Part shown: piece after piece, positions 1-5,302 of the stretch
Position numbering within the stretch: position 1 is the first letter of the stretch
Layout: the number at the start of each line of letters is the position of its first letter
DNA from: Parachlamydiaceae bacterium
Lineage (GTDB): Bacteria > Chlamydiota > Chlamydiia > Chlamydiales > Parachlamydiaceae
Direction: 5' to 3'
Assembly (NCBI GenBank): GCA_013698165.1
Contig: JACCVN010000634.1
Span: 1 to 5,302, forward strand
DNA: 5,302 nt
The notes under the pieces: model-generated
What the model saw: only the letters and a program-made list of their open reading frames with translations
Databases searched by the model: none
What the model was told of the DNA's origin: nothing
Position numbers and translations under genes: made by a program

Positions 1-837
1 AATGATTTTAATATGTTTGGTCGTGTTTTTAAAGTGATTGCGCAGGCTGAGCCGGATTCTCGTGCACGCATTACTGATATTGATGAGATCTTTGTGCGTT
101 CTTCGACAGGCATTATGGTCCCTTTGAAGTCAATTATGAAAGTCAGCTTCAGTAAAGGTCCTATAACAATCTCCAGATTTAACGGTTTCCTTTCCGCCGC
201 TATCAATGGTGATTATTCACCGGGATATAGCTCCGGACAAGCGATGGCTGCCATTGAACTATTGGCAAAAGAAAATCTTCCACCTGGAATGACAATCGCC
301 TGGAGTGGACGCTCATATCAGGAGACCATGACAAGTGGCGCAGCCTCACAAATGGTAATCGCTGGACTTATAATGGTTTTTCTAATTCTTGCGGCGTTAT
401 ACGAGAGATGGTCATTACCCATTGCTGTTCTGCTCACAGTGCCATTTGGAGCATTTGGAGCTATTTTATCAATATGGATGACTGGAGTTGCCAACGATAT
501 ATACTTCCAGATTGGGTTGATCACTTTAATTGCCTTGGCGGCTAAAAACGCGATATTGATTATTGAATTTGCTCTGCAAAGACATGACGAGGGGGCATCA
601 ATTATTGAAGCTGCTACAGAGTCTGCCAGAATGCGATTTAGAGCTATTTTAATGACCTCGCTGACGTTCATCTTTGGAGTGGTGCCTCTGGTATTTGCGA
701 GCGGTGCAGGGGCAGCCAGCCGTCAATCAGTAGGTACTGGAGTGATGGGAGGCATGATTGCTGCTACAGTTTTTGCCGTGCTCTTTGTGCCCTTTTTCTT
801 TAAAATTATCCAGCAGCTAGCTGAGCGAAAAAAATAG
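1..837 (+). CDS. RND multidrug efflux transporter, inner-membrane subunit (AcrB/HAE1 type), C-terminal part
   Basis: This is the last 278 residues of a proton-driven RND pump that takes hydrophobic or amphiphilic compounds from the periplasm and inner membrane and passes them to an outer-membrane channel. The reading frame is open to base 1. The first in-frame ATG (13) is internal, because NDFN before it continues the family's conserved VNDFxxxGR stretch; about 750 N-terminal residues lie outside the window. Residues 1-115 are the end of the periplasmic porter/docking region (VPLKS, NLPPGM, WSGRSYQE). Five membrane segments follow at about 116-136, 138-160, 166-190, 214-235 and 244-268, matching TM8-TM12 of AcrB. 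The proton-relay residues are present: K182 in ALAAKNAILIIEF (AcrB K940), R212 (R971) and T219 (T978). GTGVMGG at 245-251 is conserved. The AcrB proline before ILMTS is alanine here. The gene abuts the outer-membrane factor downstream. Family is certain from motifs; substrate cannot be told. Confidence 0.96.
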   Translation, partial: NDFNMFGRVFKVIAQAEPDSRARITDIDEIFVRSSTGIMVPLKSIMKVSFSKGPITISRFNGFLSAAINGDYSPGYSSGQAMAAIELLAKENLPPGMTIAWSGRSYQETMTSGAASQMVIAGLIMVFLILAALYERWSLPIAVLLTVPFGAFGAILSIWMTGVANDIYFQIGLITLIALAAKNAILIIEFALQRHDEGASIIEAATESARMRFRAILMTSLTFIFGVVPLVFASGAGAASRQSVGTGVMGGMIAATVFAVLFVPFFFKIIQQLAERKK

Positions 838-2309
838 TGGCTTTTATGAATTACGTCATTCTCTTCTTGTTGCTCTTCATTAGCTCTTGCAACATGGCGC
901 CTAAGACAAAACAACTCGATATCCCGATGCCTGAAGGCTGGCGTATGAATAACAATGAACCTTCACCTTTTATTGAATTAAATGACGCTGCTGCATTCGC
1001 CAATGTATTATGGTGGGAACAGTTTCATGATCCTGTGTTGAACGATTTGATTTCTGAAGCCTTAGAAAACAATAAAGAGCTGGCCGTGGCGGCATGGCGT
1101 GTTTCAGAATTCGCTGCGCTCTTTAGATTTGTCTATGGGAATCTGTATCCACAGGTTACCGCGGATGGATTTTATAACCGTCGATACTCTTCAATAGCTC
1201 AAAATCCTTTGCCTCCAGGAGCCAGCCGCTATTCCAATACCTATTCTCTTTCTCTTAATGGCTTTTTTCAAATAGATGTGTGGGGTCGTTTGCTTAATCA
1301 AAGCAGCGCTGCCTTCCATGAATTTTTGGCACAGGATGATGCTCGTCGATTTGTGGTCATCACAGTGATGAGCTCTGTGGCTAGCAGCTATATTCAGCTT
1401 CGAAAATATGATAAACAGCTTGTGATCGCTAAAAAAACCCTGGATTCGCGCAACAAAGCTCTTGAGCTGGCTAAAATTAGATATGACAATGGATATACTT
1501 CTGAACTGGAGGTCAAGCAGGCTGAATCCGCAGTGACTGGGGCCGACGCTGAAATTACCCGATTAAAAATCCTTGATGCGCAAGAAGAGAATTTATTGAG
1601 CATCTTAATCGGGCGCAATCCCGGGCCGATACTGCGTGGAAGGGATATCGATGATCTTTATATGCCACCTAGGATTCCTGTAGGCCTGCCTTCGTCACTC
1701 CTTGGACAAAGGCCTGACATTCTTCAGGCAGAGCAAAAACTGATCGGCTCCGATGCGCTCATTGGAGCCGCACGAGCGGCATTTTTCCCGGAGATCAGTC
1801 TCACCGGGATGCTTGGGACTATTTCACCGGTATTTAGCAAATTATTTACTAATGATGCTGCCACATGGAACTATGGAGGCTCGTTCTTTCAAACAGTTTT
1901 TGATGGAGGAAGGCTAAGTGCTCAACTCGATGCAGCTGAAGCGGTCAAGTGGCAAGCTTTTTATAATTATGAGCAGGTAATTCAAAATGCTTTTAGAGAA
2001 GTCAATGATTCTCTTATTGCTCATCAACTCTCTCAGGAACTTCTTGTTATTGAAAAAAATCGCATGAAGATTTTTCAAGAATACCTAGAGCTGGCACGTC
2101 TGCAGTACACAAATGGACAGGTCGATTACCTAAACGTACTGGATGCTGAACGCAATTTATTTGATTCTGAGTTGAAAGTTGTGCAGGCGGAAAGTGACAC
2201 TTTCCTTTCTCTGATCAATCTCTATACAGCTTTGGGCGGAGGATGGGTAGTAGATTATTCTAACAAATCAAATGAGTCAGAACCAATCACTGAGTGTTGC
2301 TTGGAGTGA
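837..2309 (+). CDS. Outer-membrane efflux channel lipoprotein, OprM/NodT family
   Basis: This is the TolC/OprM-type outer-membrane factor that should trimerise into the exit duct of the RND pump encoded just upstream. Length (490 aa) is close to OprM. The N-terminus is a lipoprotein signal with a hydrophobic run (residues 6-15) and lipobox ISSC, giving lipidated Cys18. Two homologous OEP halves follow, about 60-260 and 282-470. Visible hallmarks are NLYPQVTADG (102-111), FFQIDVWGRL (143-152), the helical repeat pair RYDNGYTSELEVKQAE (215-230) and QYTNGQVDYLNVLDAER (423-439), LPSSLLGQRPDI (284-295), and AARAAFFPEISLTG (311-324). The GTG at 837 overlaps the transporter stop (TAGTG). An ATG at 846 is an equally possible start and would give 487 aa with Cys15. 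An in-frame TGA at 822-824 limits any further extension. Neither start has a strong Shine-Dalgarno; AGTGG at 836-840 could serve the ATG. The signal is unusual in having no Lys or Arg before the hydrophobic run. The family call is firm; the start is not. Confidence 0.95.
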   Translation: MAFMNYVILFLLLFISSCNMAPKTKQLDIPMPEGWRMNNNEPSPFIELNDAAAFANVLWWEQFHDPVLNDLISEALENNKELAVAAWRVSEFAALFRFVYGNLYPQVTADGFYNRRYSSIAQNPLPPGASRYSNTYSLSLNGFFQIDVWGRLLNQSSAAFHEFLAQDDARRFVVITVMSSVASSYIQLRKYDKQLVIAKKTLDSRNKALELAKIRYDNGYTSELEVKQAESAVTGADAEITRLKILDAQEENLLSILIGRNPGPILRGRDIDDLYMPPRIPVGLPSSLLGQRPDILQAEQKLIGSDALIGAARAAFFPEISLTGMLGTISPVFSKLFTNDAATWNYGGSFFQTVFDGGRLSAQLDAAEAVKWQAFYNYEQVIQNAFREVNDSLIAHQLSQELLVIEKNRMKIFQEYLELARLQYTNGQVDYLNVLDAERNLFDSELKVVQAESDTFLSLINLYTALGGGWVVDYSNKSNESEPITECCLE

Positions 2310-2334
2310 AATCATTCTATCGTGAATTAACTAC

Positions 2335-2377
2335 AAAAAAGAGAAGACCATAACCATGACAAGGGTTCTTCTTTTTT
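2335..2377. terminator. Putative bidirectional intrinsic terminator between convergent genes
   Basis: An A-rich arm (2335-2349, six A then GAGAAGACC) can pair with a T-rich arm (2364-2377, GGTTCTTC then six T). The pairing needs one bulged T (2367) and one G-T pair, and encloses a loop of about 14 nt. Because one arm ends in A6 and the other in T6, the RNA from either strand would end in a U tract. It lies 25 bases after the stop of the outer-membrane channel gene (+) and about 50 bases after the stop of the SNF2 gene (-), which is where a shared terminator is expected. An inner pairing of AACC (2352-2355) with GGTT (2364-2367) is an alternative fold. The stem is GC-poor, so its strength is uncertain. 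Confidence 0.6.
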
Positions 2378-2425
2378 ATTAGCCGAGGTTTGATAGTTTG
2401 AGTAATGCATACAAATCTTAGACCT

Positions 2426-5146
2426 TTATTCGATTAGGAAGCGAAGGTCATCGATTGAGAGGTTAAGTTTGCCGAGATCGTCGTCGATGATGCTATCGAT
2501 CATCGATTTTTTTGATTCTTTCAATCTCATAATTTTTTCTTCGACGCTTTCAAGGACCACATATCGTTTAGCAATGACCGTCGACTTTCTGCCGATGCGA
2601 TGGGCACGATCAATAGCTTGATTTTCGGCAGCAACATTCCACCAAGGATCGTACAAGAAGACATAATCAGCCACGGTCAAATTAAGACCGATTCCACCGG
2701 CTTTTAAGCTGATAAGGAATATAGGAATATTTGTATCTTCTTGAAATTGTGTGACAATCTTTTCGCGATTTTGCGTACTTCCATCAAGATAAACATATTG
2801 CCAACCTCTAGCCCTGACCTCTTTGGCGATCAAAGAAAGCATGCTTGTGAATTGACTGTAGACAAGAATTTTGGATCCTTCTGACACAGCAGTTTCCAAA
2901 TCTTCCATAAGTAGATCAAGCTTTGCAGAGGGCAAAGGAGTTTCAGACTGCGGCAAGGCTAGAATCGGATGGCAGCAGATCTGCCGCAATCTTAATATCG
3001 CTTCTAAAACTTCCATGCGATGCTTTGCCATCCCATCGACTTCAACTTTTTTAAACAAATTCCCTTTAAATCCTGCCAAGAAGTCCTCATAGACCTGCCG
3101 TTGCTCTGTAGACATTTCTACCCACACCACCTGTTCGATCTTTTCCGGAAGATCTTTTGCAACTTCTTCTTTTTTGCGGCGCAGGAAAAAGGGCATAATC
3201 TTTCGTCGTATTTTTTGCAGATGGCGCGGATCCAAACTACCTGCGGCCACATCGGCAGTAAATTGCTGCTCATCATCGAATAATTCGGGGATTAAAAAGC
3301 GAAAATGCGACCACATTTCGCCAAGATGATTTTCCACAGGGGTGCCACTCAGGGACAAACGAAAGCGCGAATTTAACTTATATATTGTCTGTGCGGTTTG
3401 GGTGCGTGAATTTTTAATGACCTGGGCTTCATCCAGTACAATACACTCATAAAAGATCTGTTGAAATAGAGTCAGATCAAGTCTTAAGGTAGTATAAGAA
3501 GTGAGAATGATCTTTGAACTTTTTAATTTGGAAATATCCCTTGTGCGATCAGGACCATGCTGTACGAAGATGGGCCAACCCGGTAAAAATTTTTCAATCT
3601 CTCTCTTCCAATTAAATATCAATGAAGTCGGCAGGACAAGGAGAACTGGATGTGCCACCTCAATCTGTGAGAGGAATGCCAGGACTTGTACGGTTTTTCC
3701 AAGTCCCATGTCATCAGCCAGAAGGCCATGAAAGTGATGTTCATATAGGAATGCTAACCAATTCACTCCCACTTGCTGATAAGGACGCAATGTCCCGGAA
3801 AACGATGTGCCGGGTAGACGTTCGTTGATACCTTGGAAAGATAATAGCTTTTCTTTTAAATCTAGAAAAGAGCTGTCGCATTGAATACTTTTGTCCATTT
3901 CCAATGCTGCTGCAAGAGTTCCAAAACGATTCCTATTCACCTTGATGCCATCATGCACAATCTCACCGTCTTCAATAGCCATTGAAATGGCTTCACTAAT
4001 GGACTGAGTTGGCAATAATCCCACAGCTCCGGCTCCTAGCACAACAAAGCGATCACGTCGATTAAAGGCCCCCACAACATTTTGTATGTCGGCTTCATGA
4101 TCTCCGTATTGGATCTTTCCCTTTACTAAGAAGGCTTCCATTTGGGTATCGATAGCTACTGAGCTTTCAGTTTGACGGCATATAGATCTGCCCTGAGAGT
4201 CCTCGATCTTCCAACCTACTTCTAAAAGGAACGTGAGGCTTTTCGCAACTTTATCGATTGGACAGTAATAATGCGTAGAGCTGACATTCTTATGAATAAA
4301 ATCAGTTTCAAGCAAATCCTGCTCCCATTGCTTTTCTGCTTTGAGATCTCTTTTAAGAATCGATTTCCCTTTAGCATCTTTGATCCAAACAGTAGCATCC
4401 TCTAGCCGTACTCTAAATGCCTCTTCATTGGATGGTTGCGAATACTCCATCCAGAGATCGGCAAAAGCTCCCATGCGGTCATGCAGGACTAGCAGAGGAA
4501 AAACAGCGGGAAGTTTTTCAATTTTATCGACTTTTTCGCCTTTAAATATTAGCTTTGGGGCATCTTCATCACTATCTGAACCGATCCCATAATTTTCCCG
4601 AAGCTTCTTTAAATCGATTGTTGCTGGAGAGATGAAAGCTTGAGAGAGCTCCTTCCAGGAAATGTCTGTTGTAATAAACTTTAATGAAATCCCTTTGATG
4701 AAGTAATGGGGAGGCCCCCCAGAAATGAAATCACAATCAGTTAGAGCGAAATCTTGATCACCTTGTTTTATGCGGCCAGAAATAGTTGTGTGATTATCCG
4801 GAGTTGTTTCAATGAGATAATAGAACTCGCATTTTCCATAGAAATCACAGGCTAAACCTTTGCCATTGAATTCCAGAAGACCGCTAGCTGCAAGAAGTTT
4901 CAATGCTGCCAGGGTTTGAGGATAGGCAACATGAAAAGTTGAGATGGCAGTATCTGGCGAGATAGGTTTAAGACCCGTTTTTTTGCGAAAATTGATCTCT
5001 TGTTGAACAAGAAATTGAAGGGCTTCTTTTCCTTTTATGAGTCGGCCAACAGCAGCAAGAGTTAATGGTAAAGAACTTAAAATCGCCAGTGTGCCGGCAG
5101 AGAAAGATTCATGTTGGTCAATTTTTAACCGGAATGCAATAGTCAT
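2426..5146 (-). CDS. SNF2-family (SWI2/SNF2) DNA-dependent ATPase/helicase
   Basis: This is a complete 906-residue SNF2 superfamily-2 motor that probably uses ATP to translocate on duplex DNA and shift bound proteins; its cellular role is not evident. The C-terminal half has every motif in order: RPYQQVGVNWL (454-464), Walker A DDMGLGKT (478-485), motif Ia LVLPTSLIFNWKREIEKF (503-520), Walker B DEAQ (572-575), motif III SGTPVEN (600-606), FLRRKKEEVAKDLPEK (654-669), motif IV KILVYSQF (759-766), motif V SLKAGGIGLNLT (813-824) and motif VI QAIDRAHRIGR (843-853, arginines R847 and R850). The tail (865-906) has the usual VEEKIMRLKESKK and final LSIDDLRFLIE. Residues 1-450 are divergent. FVVLGAGAVGLLPT (367-380) resembles the region preceding the motor in bacterial SNF2 proteins; I see no CxC...CxH SWIM finger and no nuclease motif. 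The ATG at 5144-5146 is the only plausible start, since an in-frame TAG lies 45 bases upstream with no ATG, GTG or TTG between. No clear Shine-Dalgarno precedes it. The gene is convergent with the efflux operon. Confidence 0.96.
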   Translation of the reverse strand: MTIAFRLKIDQHESFSAGTLAILSSLPLTLAAVGRLIKGKEALQFLVQQEINFRKKTGLKPISPDTAISTFHVAYPQTLAALKLLAASGLLEFNGKGLACDFYGKCEFYYLIETTPDNHTTISGRIKQGDQDFALTDCDFISGGPPHYFIKGISLKFITTDISWKELSQAFISPATIDLKKLRENYGIGSDSDEDAPKLIFKGEKVDKIEKLPAVFPLLVLHDRMGAFADLWMEYSQPSNEEAFRVRLEDATVWIKDAKGKSILKRDLKAEKQWEQDLLETDFIHKNVSSTHYYCPIDKVAKSLTFLLEVGWKIEDSQGRSICRQTESSVAIDTQMEAFLVKGKIQYGDHEADIQNVVGAFNRRDRFVVLGAGAVGLLPTQSISEAISMAIEDGEIVHDGIKVNRNRFGTLAAALEMDKSIQCDSSFLDLKEKLLSFQGINERLPGTSFSGTLRPYQQVGVNWLAFLYEHHFHGLLADDMGLGKTVQVLAFLSQIEVAHPVLLVLPTSLIFNWKREIEKFLPGWPIFVQHGPDRTRDISKLKSSKIILTSYTTLRLDLTLFQQIFYECIVLDEAQVIKNSRTQTAQTIYKLNSRFRLSLSGTPVENHLGEMWSHFRFLIPELFDDEQQFTADVAAGSLDPRHLQKIRRKIMPFFLRRKKEEVAKDLPEKIEQVVWVEMSTEQRQVYEDFLAGFKGNLFKKVEVDGMAKHRMEVLEAILRLRQICCHPILALPQSETPLPSAKLDLLMEDLETAVSEGSKILVYSQFTSMLSLIAKEVRARGWQYVYLDGSTQNREKIVTQFQEDTNIPIFLISLKAGGIGLNLTVADYVFLYDPWWNVAAENQAIDRAHRIGRKSTVIAKRYVVLESVEEKIMRLKESKKSMIDSIIDDDLGKLNLSIDDLRFLIE
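2484..2513 (+). terminator. Terminator-like hairpin with T7, antisense in the 3' end of the SNF2 gene
   Basis: On the + strand TCGATGAT (2484-2491) and ATCATCGA (2499-2506) form a perfect 8-bp stem with a 7-nt loop, followed at once by seven T (2507-2513). This is the layout of an intrinsic terminator. It would act on + strand transcripts that run past the 2335-2377 hairpin, about 175 bases after the efflux operon's stop. It is also coding sequence for the SNF2 tail (KKSMIDSIIDD). Repeated Asp/Ile codons and a Lys-Lys pair could produce the pattern by chance, so function is inferred only. Confidence 0.3.
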
Positions 5147-5187
5147 CTGAACTTTAATAATGGTAATTGAGGGATGCTTTTGCCCAA

Positions 5188-5220
5188 ACTATACTTGACA
5201 GTGTACTAGTACACTGTCAA
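5188..5220 (-). promoter_or_regulatory. Weak candidate promoter for the SNF2 gene
   Basis: Read on the - strand, a perfect TTGACA (5220-5215) is followed by TATAGT (5193-5188), one base from the TATAAT consensus. A start near 5181 would give a leader of about 35 nt. The spacer is 21 bp, longer than the usual 16-18 bp, so as it stands this would be a poor promoter unless a regulator distorts the DNA. The -35 hexamer is part of the 28-bp palindrome. No better-spaced pair was found in the 156-base upstream region. Confidence 0.25.
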
Positions 5221-5221
5221 G
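5194..5221. promoter_or_regulatory. Perfect 28-bp palindrome, probable operator
   Basis: The half-site CTTGACAGTGTACT (5194-5207) is followed directly by its exact reverse complement (5208-5221), with no spacer; pairing stops at 5193/5222. It lies 47 bases upstream of the SNF2 start codon and each half carries a TTGACA hexamer. A perfect two-fold site of this length in a promoter region is typical of an operator for a dimeric helix-turn-helix regulator, which would block the -35 region when bound. Which family binds it cannot be told from the site. As RNA it would also form a 12-bp hairpin with a CTAG loop, but no strong T-run follows on either strand, so a terminator is less likely. Confidence 0.6.
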
Positions 5222-5273
5222 GTAGAATTTTCGATTATTTCTAGCGTGAAAGCTCCCGTGGTTTGTCGATCGT

Positions 5274-5302
5274 AAAAGGGGTTGTATTAGTTAATACAGC
5301 CC
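5274..5302 (-). terminator. Probable intrinsic terminator of a - strand gene to the right of the window
   Basis: Bases 5279-5289 pair with 5292-5302 (GGGTTGTATT against AATACAGCCC, one G-T pair), leaving a short AGTT loop. Read on the - strand the stem has a GGG/CCC base and is followed by CTTTT (5278-5274). That suits an intrinsic terminator for a gene transcribed leftward from beyond the window edge, which would separate it from the SNF2 gene. The T-run is short and the window ends exactly at the base of the stem, so this could instead be another type of inverted repeat. Confidence 0.4.

Noticed and set aside
13..15. ATG at 13 as the start of the RND gene
   Set aside because: The frame is open to base 1 and the four residues before it (NDFN) belong to the family's conserved stretch, so the gene continues leftward out of the window.
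318..671. 117-residue open frame on the - strand inside the RND gene
   Set aside because: It lies antisense to strongly conserved transporter codons, resembles no protein family I know, and has no promoter or ribosome site of note.
2871..4592. Several 68-87 residue open frames on the + strand opposite the SNF2 gene
   Set aside because: They are short, mutually overlapping frames antisense to intact helicase motifs, with no family features.
4708..4720. GGGG-AGG-CCCCCC tract that reads as G6 on the coding strand of the SNF2 gene, a possible slippage or frameshift site
   Set aside because: It codes for the in-frame GGPP stretch and the frame is intact on both sides; the out-of-frame paths offer nothing recognisable.
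5194..5221. The palindrome as a TrpR operator, because it contains GTACTAGTAC
   Set aside because: TrpR sites carry two CTAG-like half-sites around a TTAA-like centre. Here a single CTAG is the centre of symmetry and the outer TTGACA arms do not fit.
5194..5221. The palindrome as a CRISPR repeat or a transposon end
   Set aside because: It occurs once in the window, with no spacer-repeat array, transposase gene or target duplication nearby.

Overview
The window holds three protein-coding genes packed tightly in a low-to-moderate GC background (roughly 40-45 % by eye). Two belong to a drug-efflux (RND) operon on the + strand. One is a large SNF2-family helicase on the - strand that converges on them. 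The RND pump with a lipoprotein-type OprM/NodT outer-membrane channel shows a diderm (Gram-negative) bacterium. The base composition and the style of the SNF2 protein (a long divergent N-terminal half, no visible SWIM zinc finger, and a C-terminal SNF2 motor) would suit an environmental Chlamydiota bacterium (Parachlamydia/Waddlia type). Legionellales-like gammaproteobacteria are an alternative. This taxonomic call is inference, made without any database search.

Layout. Positions 1-837 (+) carry the C-terminal quarter of an AcrB-type RND inner-membrane transporter, whose 5' part lies outside the window. Positions 837-2309 (+) carry the outer-membrane factor; its GTG start overlaps the transporter stop in TAGTG, so the two are probably co-transcribed and translationally coupled. 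Positions 2310-2425 form a short convergent spacer with an imperfect A-rich/T-rich hairpin that can serve as a terminator in both directions. Positions 2426-5146 (-) carry the 906-residue SNF2 ATPase with all helicase motifs intact. Positions 5147-5302 are its upstream region. It contains a perfect 28-bp palindrome (5194-5221) that looks like an operator, and at the window edge a GC-based hairpin (5279-5302) that probably terminates a - strand gene lying further right.

How the parts work together. The transporter and channel would form, with a periplasmic adaptor presumably encoded upstream, a tripartite pump expelling hydrophobic or amphiphilic compounds. The SNF2 protein is a separate transcription unit and has no evident functional link to the pump. 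No RNA gene, insertion sequence or CRISPR array is visible. The least explained elements are the long palindrome upstream of the SNF2 gene and a terminator-like hairpin buried antisense in that gene's 3' end. I see no clear sign of a wholly new multi-gene system.
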